Below are positions 1 to 11,850 of a stretch of 64,000 bases of DNA, in pieces. The notes below the pieces were generated by a model. The model searched no databases. It was not told the origin of the DNA and saw only the letters and a list, made by a program, of their open reading frames with translations. The number at the start of each line of letters is the position of its first letter. Position 1 is the stretch's first letter. Position numbers and translations under genes: made by a program. Origin of the DNA: Diatrype stigma (lineage: Eukaryota > Ascomycota > Sordariomycetes > Xylariales > Diatrypaceae); assembly GCA_022225965.2 (NCBI GenBank), contig JAKJXP020000009.1, forward strand, positions 558,001 to 622,000, given 5' to 3'.

Positions 1-633
1 GAAGCAACCGAATAACAGACCCCTCAAAGTTCCCCATGGGAAATAATCCGCGGGCCAATCCTAGTGAATTTGACCTCAACCAGTGCCTAAGGACCTACTG
101 TAAGTAAGCTAGTTATGTGCCTCCCGTTTCGCGGCCCGAAAACGCTTAACGCCGGGCTCGGCCGCCCTTATCCGGATCAAGCTCAAGATACCTACCCACC
201 ACCGTACTACCTCCTATAGCAAAAGACTTGATTACCTTGAGTGGTATGAGTTTGATAAGTTGACGCAATGTAGCAGCTATGATATAGATTGCATGGCATA
301 TGATAATCTAATGTCAGTTTATATCTGGGCCCAACATCAAGTGCTATCTTGCGCATATGGCAGTCTGAATGCATCGAAATCTTGAAGGATCGTATGCAGG
401 ATCTTGGATCCTTACTTTTATACGCTTATTCCATAGCCATAACTTGGTAAATAAAGCATTTGCGTACGAATTCGGGTACTCTTCCATTGGTCGCATGGGC
501 TGTACGCCTGGGTGGATTGAGCATACCAACTGGAGTCGTTACCTACCTAGACTTATTGCGTCGATCTAGACTGGCCTATGTTCTTTATCATATTATTCAG
601 TTGACCGGGCCTAACCACCTAGCCGGTATTGAA
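1..633. other. Intergenic, nothing recognised
   Basis: No gene could be supported here. Short open frames exist on both strands but none has a recognisable domain or a coherent exon structure. The right edge is the 3' side of the small minus-strand gene that ends at 634. Confidence 0.5.
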
Positions 634-1380
634 TTAAACCTTGAGAAACTCCCACACCGTCCCCTTGCTAGAGTTCTGAATGAGCCTGCGGCCAGACGCA
701 TCCACGTCCATATACTGGAGCGGGTTCCACCACCACCACCCCCTATTCATGAGCAAGAACCCACCCTCTGGATGTTTCCTCGGGCAGAAACTCTCCCAAA
801 GGAGGTGCCAGTCAGCTTGAGCGTAGATGAGACCACCTCCGTTGTGGCCAACTGCGGCAGAAAACAGATTCTTAGTCAACATTCCGATCATGCAGACGAG
901 TACAGCTCTTAGCATGGACAGGGCTGAGGTGGCGGGTGTGCTTCAGGTCCGAGCTGAGGGCTATTGGGAGACTCATATACCAACGAAGCCATCATGGAAG
1001 GAGAGCCACGCGAAATGCTCGGTTCCGCTCGCTTACTTACTGTACTTGCAGCCCACGGTGTTCTTGAATGCGAGCCAGCCACCCCTCTCCTCGCACTCCC
1101 AGTGGAAGCTCTTATCGTCGGCGCAGTCCCAGTCCATGAGCTTGAGCTCCCTGCGTTCGATGGCAATAGCGAGCCCAGAGTCCCGCGCTCGGATGACGTA
1201 CGTATTGCCGGGCAGAGGCACAGCCTCGGAGGAAGAAGGCACGCCGTAATCGGGAACTTTCTCTTTCTCTAGGCCGTTCGCATCATCCGAAACTACAGTA
1301 TGGCTTGGCGTTGGGAGCCCCCATCCCGTAGAGGCTGCCGTCGGGGCGGTATCGCTAGCATCGTCGTCGCACTTGCTCAT
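634..1380 (-). CDS. Conserved fungal beta-trefoil-like (fascin/ricin-B type) hypothetical protein
   Basis: Two exons, 1380..1041 and 851..634, joined in phase to give 185 aa; the intron 1040..852 has a GTAAGT donor and a CGCAG acceptor. The start is the first Met of the open frame (MSKCDDDASD). After a low-complexity N-terminus of about 50 residues comes a compact domain with NTYVIRARDSGLAIAIE, then FHWECEERGGWLAFKNTVG, then across the splice CKYIGHNGGG. This rhythm of 'GWLxFKNxVxxxYIGHN' is, from memory, that of small fungal proteins with a beta-trefoil/fascin-like fold; the fold and any actin- or carbohydrate-binding role are inference. A run of four Trp (NRGWWWWNPL) lies near the C-terminus. 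There is no signal peptide or membrane segment, so a cytosolic protein is likely. Function unknown. Confidence 0.72.
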
Positions 1381-2704
1381 GGTTATGAAATGCGGCGTGC
1401 TGGAGTTGAATTTGCACCCTATTCTGACTCTACTTTGATGGAGTTGAGTTTGGCCTCAGTAGTAAGAGGTGTTAGGGAGGGGAAGGGAGGCCTTTGGCTG
1501 GCCGGCCATCTACATGGGTAGGCATATGTCACCACTATTGATAGGTCAATCAACACGTCAGATTGCCCCGCTGGACATGCAAACGCCTAGTTTCGGTCAG
1601 GCAAACACAACGCGCTGGAGACCGCAAATTTGAAGGGAAAGGTAAACAGCCTTGACGGGCCTCCCGCATAGACTTGCATATGCGGTCCTGGGGTAGCCGT
1701 TGCCTCTCCCCTATCCTGGGAAATATGGGCAGTAACAGACTATGTGTGTAGATAGCCAAAGATGTTGTTGTCAGGGGGCATATCCTGATGACAAGCTGCT
1801 TTTCTGAGTGGCCAAGGTCATCATGTATAGCCTTCAGTAGATTTAAATCCTTCAGCTAAGTAAGCCAATTCTAGCTTTGGAGAAATCATCGTATATGTTG
1901 GTTGTGCCTTTTGATAGTTGTTGGATACCTAGAATACCCCTAAACCCTTAAGCCCGTGCACTAATTCTTACGTAAGAGATGTAGGATTGGTACCTACTTA
2001 AGTATTCGCAATATCGAACAGCCTATGACGGAACATCTCGTCTTATTCGAAAGGGCGCAAGATAAAGTTGGGTGGAGAATTACTTGCATCCGCGAAGAAG
2101 CAGGATTATGGACTTCATGGCCTATGAGAACAGTTTTGTTAAGAGATCTTATTATGCTGCAAAAGCACAAACAACATCTCATAGGTCGGTCGGCTTTACC
2201 CCGCTTCAACTTCGTGAAAATAGGAAATCGATACGGACTTAAGGAAGTTGTTTCTTCCTGTCACCATGTTATGCGAAGTACGTATATGTATTTCGTATTT
2301 CACATTCAATGGAACTAGAATCCATCCCCATTTTATCTTGCTTAGCTTGTCCACCTTGTACGGATACGCGCTCCTTTCTAGTAGTACTACATAGGTAGCA
2401 CGATATCTTGCTGCCCAAGTATCTACACACCTACCCTAGTTTTATCGTAATTAGGCTTCTCATTCCGCAGCACAAGTACTAGATTTTGACTCCAATTTAT
2501 CAAGCACCCTTAACTACGTACAATGTGTTGATCAAGACAAGACAAGAAACCTGTGAATTCCCAAGCGCATTATATACCCCCTGACCTCCCTCCCTTCCCC
2601 CGCCCCCTTCTCTGTCTCTTGCCTCCCTGCCCCCCTGCCGCCCCTTCATCTGTCAACCATCTCCACCGAGGGGGAGGGATCGGCAGCGCCCATCCATCAA
2701 CGCA
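1381..2704. other. Intergenic, divergent promoter region
   Basis: About 1.3 kb between the divergently transcribed small gene (minus) and the F-box gene (plus). It must hold both promoters. A C-rich tract at about 2570-2650 lies just upstream of the F-box start, as is common in fungal 5' UTRs. A 97-codon open frame at 2025..2318 has no recognisable content and is not called. Confidence 0.5.
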
Positions 2705-4454
2705 ATGGGGGTAGGATTGCTGAACCTGCCGGTGGAGCTGCTCGAGTGCATACTGGACTACGCCGACCCGCGGGACAAGCGGACGTTCTTCTACCTCAGC
2801 CTCGTGAGCAAGACGGTGAACCGGCTCGCGACGCCGCGCCTGTACCACACCGTGGCCTTCAAGTGCCCGTCGATGATCCGCCCGGGCGCCATGCTGCGCC
2901 GGTTCGTCGTCTCGGTGCTGTCGTCGCCCGAGCGCGCCGCCCTGGTGCGCGAGTTCGAGCTCACGTCCGAGCTGGCCAGCGAGAAGGCCTACTTCCCCGC
3001 CAAGACCACTGCCGAGGAGATCACCGCGCTCGTGTCGTCGTCGTCGCCCGCCGGCGGCTGCCAACCCGACAGCCTCGTGCGCCAGGTCTGGGAGACCTTC
3101 GCCAGCCTCATGATGGACAGCAGCTTCCGCGACCACCGCTACGTCCTGCTGCAGGTCTACGCCGCCGTGTGCCTCCCGGGCCTCCGCCGCCTGCGCTTCG
3201 AGGGCGCCGCCAACCAGCGCATGTGGGACCTGCTCGACGCCGTGCTGGAGTCGTTCGGCGCCGACGCGGACGGCCAGTCGAACATGGTGATCTGGCCGGC
3301 CCTCGAGGAGGTGGCCATGGAAAGTACGTGTGATGTTATCTGTCTATGTCTAGCCATATCAAACTCGGTTGAGAACGAAACTTTCTCATGAAATGAAATT
3401 ACGAGGGAGATTGGGGCGTATCGCTTGCTTACGATTTTTTCGGGGTACCTAACAAAAAAGGTCTAGCTAGGAAGTACATGGACTACTCGGCCCCGATAGC
3501 GATATGGGCCGTCCGGGTGCCGTGGTTGAAGCGTCTCTTCGCCTGCGGCATCGGGAAGTTGACCTCCTGGGACCCGCCGGAGGACGAGTTCAGTAGCCTC
3601 CGACCGCGCACGTCCGACATCGAGGTGCTGATCCTGCAGCCGCGCTGCGGCTTGCACCACCAGGAGCTCGACCAGCTGCTGCGGGCCCCGAAGGCGCTCA
3701 AGGTGTTCAAATGCAACGCCGAGCATGGGTGGTAAGGCGCGGAGAAGACCCCGACCCCCTTGCCCCCCCTTTTCTTCTGGTTTATCCAAGAAACCCCCCT
3801 TTTGCTACGTACTCAATACGGACCATAACGTGCTAACCAACCCAATCAATCAAATCGGCGTGTATTCCCAGGGCCGTCCACACCGCCGAGACCGCCTCGC
3901 TCCAGGCGTCGCTCGACTTCCAGTCGCAGCACCTGGAGGAGATCTCGCTGACGCTCAACTACGTGCTGGACATGGGCAGCCGGTACCTGCGGCGGGACGA
4001 GATGGCGCCGATGGCGTTCGCGGGGTACGGGCGGCTGCGGGTGCTGGAGATCTCGCTGCGGTTCATCTTCGACCAGAACGCGCTGCGGTTCGTGACGGAC
4101 GCGACGAGCTACGCGGCCGCGCAGGCGGCCGCGCGCCGCCGCCTCGTCGACATGCTGCCCCCGTCCATCGAGACGCTGCGCTTCGCCCAGTGCGACTCCT
4201 ACTACGCCGCCAAGACCCTCAACAGCGCCCTGCTCGAGCTCTTCGCCTGGTGCGAGTCCGGCCACTTCGCCCGCCTCCGCGCCGTCGAGGTCCACGCCTA
4301 CTCCGAGCGATCACAGCAGGTCCTGCCCGAGCTGCGCCCCAGCTTCCTCATCGCCCAGAGCAAGGGCATCAGCATGGTGCCGTTCCGGGGCGGTCTTCTC
4401 GGCCGCGACGACGTGCACGACGGATGGTGCACGTATTACAACGCCGTGGTATGA
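2705..4454 (+). CDS. F-box domain protein
   Basis: Three exons: 2705..3323, about 3467..3731 and 3872..4454, giving 488 aa in phase. The F-box is at the very N-terminus (residues about 5-45: LPVELLECILDY, then FYLSLVSKTVNRLATPRLYH), followed by a long leucine-rich but repeat-poor region. This is the usual layout of fungal F-box proteins that act as substrate adaptors in SCF ubiquitin ligases by binding Skp1. Intron 1 is slightly uncertain: donor GTACGT after 3323 pairs in phase with an acceptor before 3467, while a GTGTGA donor after 3327 with an acceptor before 3471 also keeps the frame, changing one or two residues. Intron 2 is clear (TG|GTAAGG, then CCCAG|G, restoring a Trp codon). The gene is GC-rich compared with its flanks. 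The substrate cannot be read from sequence. Confidence 0.85.
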
Positions 4455-5518
4455 TGGGCTGATCAGTGGGGCTGGAGGAGGGGTATTCAAAAGGCCGGTG
4501 AAAGGAAAAATAACTGCGTATGGATGGAAGGATGGGAGCGACGATCCTATAATTATCTAATTGGGACCTTCGAGGTTATAATATCTTGAGGGCTCATTCT
4601 CAATACCCGGTTCGGATTAGCTATATAGAGCTTCGAGGATAATCAAGGTGACGGTAATAAACGTGAATGCCAGTATACACTCGTAAGTCTAACACGACCC
4701 CTTTCTACTGGACGGACAGTTCTGGCATGCTATTTTTATTTGCCACGCTAATGGTAGACAGAATGGGTGGCTACCGTTCCGGTGATCGGGGATGCTTTGC
4801 ACTAGAGAGCCTTATCATAAAATCTTCATCATACCTCATATTGAGAATGAAAGCCGACCTACGTCCCGTTATGTCGAGTTCTCATCCTTATGGTACTATA
4901 CAGACAGATATGAGCTCTTGCCATGGGCCGGCATGCTCCTGAAAAAGAACAACAAGGAATGACCAGTACCTTCAAAGGTTGGTATTTCTGTTGAAAAGTC
5001 TTTCATAAATAAAATCTTTTACTTACCTGCCCGTAGCGTACATGAAGTAGACGACCTTCGGAGCCCAACTTCATCATCTAGGCGACCGTCATCTTTGCCG
5101 ATGTTGTATAGGACATGTCTACTACCTATCTCCCAATTTCCGTTGAAGGTTATTATATTTAAGTGCTAGGTAATTGGCCTTTAGATATACCTCGCTACAT
5201 CTATAGTGCCAACTCTACCCCTATCCCTAATGTTATCAGGTGTATGTATCTAGTTCCCGTGAGTAACTACTGTTGAAGCAGACGGCGCCCCGACCCGTGG
5301 TTGACACGGGATGCCAGCGGCACCCGCCGCGACTCTATGCACGCATGCATCTATATAATTTGGTGTGATGTTGAGTCTAACCGCCCAATTCCGTTTTACT
5401 TCCGGAGTACCAACTGATATCTCGCTGTACAACCATTGCTGATATTTCCCTTTCACCCTTGGCCACTCTACTTCTCACGCTGATCTTGGTATACATAAAT
5501 AAGATGGCCAAGCGCCTC
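4455..5518. other. Intergenic between convergent genes
   Basis: About 1.06 kb between the 3' ends of the F-box gene (plus) and C1-THF synthase (minus). It should contain both 3' UTRs and terminators. No further gene, RNA or repeat was recognised. Confidence 0.5.
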
Positions 5519-8500
5519 TTAGAAGAGACCTTGGATCTCTCCAGTCTCGGTATCGACGTCGACGTTCAAATATCCTGGGGCCGTGGGAAGACCGGGAATC
5601 GTCTGAATATCGGCAGCGAGCGCGTACCTATTTATGATGCTGTTAGCTAACGGGTCTTGATATCGTATTGCTGATTCACAAGTGATCTGAAGATACAAAA
5701 GGGGAATACGAAATATTTTTGGTTTCATTAGTTTCAAAAACTTACAGATACCCAGCACCAGCCGCCATCCGCACATCGCGGATGGGGACGGTGAAGCCCG
5801 TGGGGGCGCCCTTGAGGTCGGGGTCGTGACTTAGCGAGTACTGCGTCTTGGCGATACAGATGGGCAAGTTGCCGAAGCCCTGGCGCGTGTACGTGTCGAC
5901 CTTGGCCTGCGCGAGCTCGCTGAACTCAACCGCTGCCGCGCCGTACATCTTGCGGCAGATGGTCTCCATGCGCTCCTGGATAGTGCCGGCGCTGACGTCG
6001 TATAGCAGCTTGAAGTCCGGCTTGGGCTTCTCGCTCGCGGCTGCGACGGCCCGAGCCAGGTCGACGGCGCCCCGCCCACCCTCGGCCCAGTGGTTCGCGA
6101 GCACAGCGTCCTCGGCGCCCGCCGCGATCGCCTCCTCGCGCACCACGGCGATCTCAGCTTCTGTGTCCGTCACGAACTTGTTGATGGCCACCACCACGGG
6201 GCAGCCGAACGTCCGGGCATTCTCGATGTGCTTCCGGAGGTTCACGCACCCCTTGCGCAGGATCTCCACGTTCTCCTGCCTGTAGACTGCGTCCAAGGCA
6301 GCGCCTGGCGCGATCGGCGGGCCGCCGCCGTGGACCTTGAGCGCGCGGACTGTGGCGACGACCACAACGACGTCGGGGACTAGGCCAGAGGCGCGGCATT
6401 TGATGTTGAAGAAGCGCTCGCCTCCCATGGTGAAGTCGAATCCGGCTTCGGTCACGGCATAGCCGACCTTGGCGTCGTGGTCTTCATCGGGCTCTGTCCC
6501 GGCAAGTTTGAGGGCCATCTTGTCAGCAAGGATAGAGCTGTTGCCAATGCTGATATTCGCGAAAGGACCCGCGTGTACGAAGACGGGGGTACCCTCCAAG
6601 GTTTGCATCAAGTTAGGCTTGATGGCATCTCTCATCAGTGCCGTGAGTGCACCTCCCGCACCGATATCGTCGCAAGTTACAGGGTCGCCAGATCTAGAAG
6701 TGGCAACGACCATGCGACCAAGCCTCTCCCGCATATCGGGCAAGTCCGTGCTCATGGCAAGAATGGCCATGCATTCACTGGCAACGGAGATATCAAACCC
6801 AGTCTCACGTGTCTGGCCCTTTTCCGTGGGTGCGACGCCGACCGTGACGCCACGGAGATGCCTGTCATTCACATCGAGGACTCGTCGCCAGGTGATGGTT
6901 TTGGGGTCGACATCTAACCGAGCAAAACGATGGATCTCGTCTTCCGTAAGCTCGTCTGGGTTCGTCTTCTCAATACCTAACTTCTTGAGCCGCCTGAACA
7001 TCACAGGCGCGAAACTCCTCTGGCCGTTCTTGGCGGGGACTAGCCTTCTATAGAGGGGCCCATCTTTCTGGGTGTTTTCGTGGAATATGCGTGTTTCGAT
7101 AGCAGCGGCGAGAAGGTTGTTGGCTGCCGTGATGGCGTGTATATCACCAGTGAGGTGCAAATTGAATTCGTCCATGGGAATAACTTGACTGTAACCGCCT
7201 CCAGCAGCGCCTCCTTTGATTCCGAAGGTAGGGCCCTGGCTAGGTTGTCGGACATTGGCGAACGTGATCCGGCCTAGATGAGCTCCCAGGGCTTGGGCTA
7301 AACCCATGGTGGTCGTCGACTTACCCTCACCGAGTGGAGTAGGCGTAATGCCGGTGACGACAACGTAGCGGCCATTACGCCGGTGCTCCAATCGCTTCAG
7401 AAGGGTGAGATCAACTTTGGCTTTGTAAGCACCATAGGGTTCTAATTCGTGAGGTGCAATGCCAACCTCCTGGGCGAGGCGGGTGATCTGTTTGGGCGGT
7501 TGAGACCTTGAGACCTCGATATCTGAAGGGACGGGGTCCTTCAAGTTCAGTGGTAAGGGTACGATGGCTCTCTGCCGTTGACGTTCGAAGTATCCGGATG
7601 TAGAGTCCACCACGTTCTGCAACAGCATAGCCACCGTCATGGGGCCAACACCACCCGGCACTGGTGTAATGAAAGAAGCAACTTGGGAGGCTGACTCGAA
7701 GTCGACATCGCCCACAAGCCGCTTCCCCGACTTCCTAGTGGAATCATCTATGTAGTTGGTGCCAACATCAATGACCACAGCACCGGGCTTGAGCCACTCG
7801 CCCTTGACGAAAGCTGGCTGGCCAATCGCTGCTACGACGACATCCGCCTGCTTTAGCTTCTCCTCCAGGTTTTTGGTCTTCGAGTGGCAGACAGTGACAG
7901 TGGCATCAGCGTTCTTCAGCAGATAACTAACTGGACTTCCGACGATATCGCTGCGACCCAGAACGACGGCATCCTTTCCCTTCAGATCGACGCCGGCCTC
8001 ATCGAGCAGAACCATAACACCTTTAGGTGTGCACGGGATGAAGAATGGGTGGCCGCCTTTCTTGGCAAGCTCGCCAATATTCGTAGTGCCAAATCCATCA
8101 ACGTCTTTCTCATCGGCAACCGCAGAAGTAATGATGTACTCGTTGATGTGCTTAGGCAATGGCAGCTGGACTAGGATGCCGTTCACGGTAGAGTCATTGT
8201 TGAGGAGGTATAGGTGTGCCAAGAGATCGGACTCTGTGATGCTTTCGGGGTAATGCACGAGCTCACAGCTGATGTTGGCCTTCGAGGATGTTAATATCGA
8301 GAAAGGGGAGAGACGATAAAAATTCAGCTAGACCAGCCGCTAGATAACTAGAAGTTTCATACCTCTTCAGCAGCTTTCAGCTTCATCCGCACATAGGTGG
8401 CTGCGTTGCGGTTAGTGGTGACACGTGAGACGGGACTAGGGCTCTCATCATACACGAGTCAGCTCGATCACCGACTTTCAACAGAGTATCATGTTAGCAA

Positions 8501-8666
8501 ACTGTTGATATAGTGAATTATTGGTATAGACATCTTATATACCTTGGATAATCTTGAGACATGGCTTATATCTCGGATTCGCCTTCTGCTTTTCGACTAT
8601 TTCGGCGGCGAGCCTCTCACGAATCCTTTTCGCGATGGCCGTCCCATCCAGCTTAGTAGCAGCCAT
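5519..8666 (-). CDS. C1-tetrahydrofolate synthase (trifunctional: MTHF dehydrogenase/cyclohydrolase/formyl-THF synthetase)
   Basis: Five exons: 8666..8543, 8474..8454, 8400..8363, 8279..5746 and 5627..5519, giving 941 aa, the usual length of fungal Ade3/Mis1-type enzymes. The N-terminal third is the NADP-dependent methylene-THF dehydrogenase/cyclohydrolase: the YxxxK pair is Tyr51/Lys55 ([13 protein letters not shown]), with [10 protein letters not shown] at about 169 and [15 protein letters not shown] at about 269. The rest is formate-THF ligase with the ATP-binding [16 protein letters not shown] at about 375. The last exon restores the conserved C-terminus ([16 protein letters not shown] to GEIQGLF); reading through intron 4 instead ends the protein early at 5742. 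Exon 2 is only 21 nt. The enzyme interconverts one-carbon folates for purine, thymidylate and methionine synthesis. The ATG at 8666 would give the cytosolic form; an in-frame upstream segment suggests a mitochondrial form as well (separate entry). Confidence 0.95.
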
Positions 8667-9183
8667 GGCGGGGTAGCTTGTCGAAAATTCCCGCCTCGAC
8701 GGTGATGGTCGCAGCGAGTGTGTAAGCTGCCGGATGCAAGAGGGTCCTGGAAATGTGAAATTAACAAGTTGATTACTCTGAAGTCCAACCTGTTATAGTT
8801 CACAACATACCGGGTGGTGGTGATAAGGGGTTGAGATGCAGCGTTCGTGTTCGTTCTCCAGCGGTGAAAGACCCTGGGCGCAAGTCGGAGCACGAGGGGC
8901 ACTGGCACTGGCGTGATGGGTCCAGAAAAGGCAGCTGGGAAATTTGGGGTCCGCGGGCCGGAGGAGCTGAAGAAAAAGCTTGACACCTGCTTTTGATAGC
9001 GATTGTCGGCCAGCCTACTGCCAACCGTGGCCGTAGACTCGGGTTTGCAGATAGCTTCCGTATCGTTATCAACCCACGTTGACTTTGCTTATTAGTAGTA
9101 GTAGCAGTAGTAGTAGTGAGCAATGCTGACTTTGGGGCTATGCATGACACTCTATAGCCACGGATGCTAGTAAGTAGAGTCAT
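8667..9183 (-). other. Candidate mitochondrial presequence coding segment upstream of C1-THF synthase
   Basis: The 26 codons directly upstream of the cytosolic ATG (8744..8667) are open and in frame. They read like a matrix-targeting signal: Arg-rich, no acidic residue until just before RREFSTSYPA, which resembles an R-x-F/x-S processing-peptidase site. They are preceded by a plausible 64-nt intron (8810..8747, GTATGT donor, TTCCAG acceptor). Across it the frame joins in phase with an open frame that begins at an ATG at 9183 (MTLLTSIRGYRV). That frame has no Asp or Glu in roughly its first 90 codons but many Arg, Lys, Ser and Thr. The long form would be about 1,092 aa. The splice and the start are inferred; a non-AUG start or a different 5' exon is also possible. 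Confidence 0.5.
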
Positions 9184-10190
9184 TGCGAATCATCCGCGAT
9201 CCCAGCTCTTTTGTCTGTGTATAGGTTTGTAAGTCTTGCTTAGGTAGCTAGGCCTGCCCCCCTATTTAGAGAGTGTTGAGGACCAAGGCAGTAGTTAAGG
9301 GTCGCCCGGTGTTGATTCTACTATCCATATGACTCAACTTCAAGAAACATAGCCTTAGTAGAATCCATTGGTGTAACACGCCTAAGGGGGAGATGGCCTT
9401 GGATACGTGCCCTAGAGCGAAACAAGCCCCCAAAGCGAGTGTAGCTAGTAGTTCTGCGAGAAAACAAACGTGGTGTGGAGTTTGTGACTCCAGTTACGTA
9501 TAGTGACAGTATCATGTAATAGAAATAGAAATGGAAATAGAGATAGAGATAAAAATCAAGGCCTCATGTCTACCCCTACCTCGTAAGGACCAAAAGGGGG
9601 AAGGGGCAATGAGTCAACGAATCGTAGTAAGTGACAACCGGGGGCGCCATGACATATTTACTTTTTCTAAAGGAAGGAACCTCCCCTGTTCTTCTCAACT
9701 TATCTGCACCTGCAGTTTCGATCATCACGTTTATCCGATCTCGTTGAGTCAGATTTAGGTAACGATCCAATATCTGAGTAGAGCCGCAAAGGGTTCCAGA
9801 CTTGCAGGGCCACTAACTTAGGTAATTGCTGCCGGGTCACAGCACTAATTGTGAAAATGTCAGCTACATACAGGCGGGAACTGTCATAACTGCAACCCTT
9901 GCTTAGCCGGTTAGATATGAGTCAAATGCGTATAACTAGGCGCTTAGCTGTGCCTTCACTTTATGCATAAGTCGCCATTCCTGCCTATCGAAACCCTGTT
10001 AGAGGAATGGGATGCAACCCAAGCAGCCAAGCCTCTGTTCTGCCTGGAAGTTCCTGCGCTCTGGCTTTGGTGGGGCAAATTCGACCAACGGCCGCCACCA
10101 CACGCACAAAATATCTTTAAAAGCCACCGACCTTCAACTTGTTTTTAGCGGCGACGACGATACGCAAATCAGGATACCACAGTCGCAAAG
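9184..10190. other. Intergenic, divergent promoter region
   Basis: About 1 kb between C1-THF synthase (minus) and eIF3i (plus), so it contains both promoters. A purine-rich stretch of imperfect 'gaaata/gagata' units lies at about 9519-9557. No other gene was recognised. Confidence 0.45.
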
Positions 10191-11850
10191 ATGAGGCCAA
10201 TTCTGCTTTCAGGCCATGTGAGCGCGCCCTTCCGCTTCTCGTCGCATTTCCAGAATCATTTTACTGACAATCTTCGTGTGTAGGAACGGGCCTTGACCCA
10301 AATCAGGTACATAAAAACCCCCTCTCATGCCCACCGAGTGTTAGATGAAAATGCCCCGCGACCACGAATAATGCCCCGCCTCCGAGGTTATGTTCCCACG
10401 ACAGCGTCATAGAAGGAGAGAAATACCGACCGATAGAGATCGAAACAGAGAGATGGTGCCCGGGAGAGGAATAGAGGAAGAGAGAGAGAGAGAGAGAGAG
10501 ACAGAGAATATGAACGAGGACCAAGAACGAACGAACGATTAGCTAACGCCCGCATCTTACCCCCTCCACTAGATACAACCCCGACGGAGACCTGCTCTTC
10601 TCGACAGCGAAGGACCAGCAGATCTGCGCGTGGTTCTCGCACAACGGCGAGCGGCTGGGGACGTACAAGGGCCACCAGGGAGCCATCTGGACGGTGGACG
10701 TGGACCCGACGTCGACGTTCATCGCGAGCGGGTCGGCCGACAACACGATCCGGCTGTGGGAGATCCGGACGGGCCGCTGCCTCAAGACCTGGGACTTCCC
10801 CACCGCCGTCAAGCGCGTCGAGTTCAGCGAAGACGGCCGCCAGCTGCTCGGTGTCACCGAGAAGCGCATGGGCCACCTCGGCACCATCGTCGTTCTCGAC
10901 ATCATCCTCGAAGTCGACGCCGAGCAGTCCGACGAGCGGGCCCTCACCATCGTCTGCGACGAGAGCAAGGCCACCGTCGCCGGCTGGAGCTACTTCGACA
11001 AGTACATCATCGCCGGCCACGAGGATGGCTCCGTCTCGCAGTATGACGCCAAGGTACGTTCCCTCGTTCGCTCGCTTGGACCACCCGAAAAGCTCCTCCC
11101 CTTCCCCCCCCCCCCCCCACCTCTCTTTACCCTGGTTCTCCCTGTTCCTTTTGACACGTTTTGTTCTCGTTTTACTCTGCTCCCTAGCTAACCTCCCCCT
11201 CCCTGTTCTCCCTGATGAATAGACCGGCGAGCAAAACTTCAACGTGCCCGTGCACGAGCTCAACCAGGCCGTCACGGACCTGCAGTGGTCTCCCGACCAC
11301 ACGTACTTCATCACAGCGTCCAAGGACAAGACGGCACGGCTGATGGCCGCCCGCGACCTCGAGGTCCTCAAGACCTACCCTTCCGACACCCCGCTAAACA
11401 GCGCCTGCATGACGCCCAAGAAGGACTACGTCATCCTCGGCGGCGGTCAGGCCGCCATGGATGTCACCACCACGGCCGCACGCCAGGGCAAGTTCGAGGC
11501 CCGCTTCTACCACAAGATCTTCGAAGACGAGATTGGCCGCGTCAGGGGCCACTTCGGTCCTTTGGTGAGTCCCCCCCCCCCCCCTGCCTTCCCACCAGCC
11601 CCTGCTCTTCACCTCGCCTCTCTTTCGCACATTTTCCTGCATTCATATTTCCGCATCTACCTGGGGTAACTCCCCTCGATGCGAAATCTAGGAAGCTAAC
11701 CAGGTGAAACAGAACACGGTCGCTGCGGATCCGACAGGCAAGAGCTACGCGAGCGGCGGCGAGGACGGCTACGTACGCATCCACCACTTCGACAAGGGAT
11801 ACTTCGACTTCAAGTACGAGGTCGAGCGCGAGCGGGAGAACCGGTTGTAG
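10191..11850 (+). CDS. TIF34: Eukaryotic translation initiation factor 3 subunit I (WD40)
   Basis: Five exons: 10191..10217, 10284..10306, 10573..11053, 11223..11564 and 11713..11850, giving 336 aa. This matches the usual length of eIF3i/Tif34. The product begins [19 protein letters not shown], the family hallmark start, and this can only be read by joining the 27-nt and 23-nt first exons to exon 3. WD40 repeats follow ([20 protein letters not shown] with [59 protein letters not shown] at the end). The protein is a seven-bladed propeller in the eIF3 complex, where it binds eIF3b and eIF3g and supports scanning in the cytosol. All junctions are GT-AG and in phase. Intron 2 (266 nt) contains a GA-dinucleotide run at about 10479-10502, and introns 3 and 4 contain poly-C tracts. 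Confidence 0.97.
10476..10502. repeat. GA dinucleotide microsatellite in eIF3i intron 2
   Basis: A run of alternating G and A of about 25 nt, inside the second intron of the eIF3i gene. It is a simple sequence repeat; no function is implied. Confidence 0.9.

Noticed and set aside
460..1272. Overlapping plus-strand frames across the first gene
   Set aside because: They lie opposite the two-exon minus-strand gene whose splice junction rebuilds a conserved block; the plus frames have no recognisable content.
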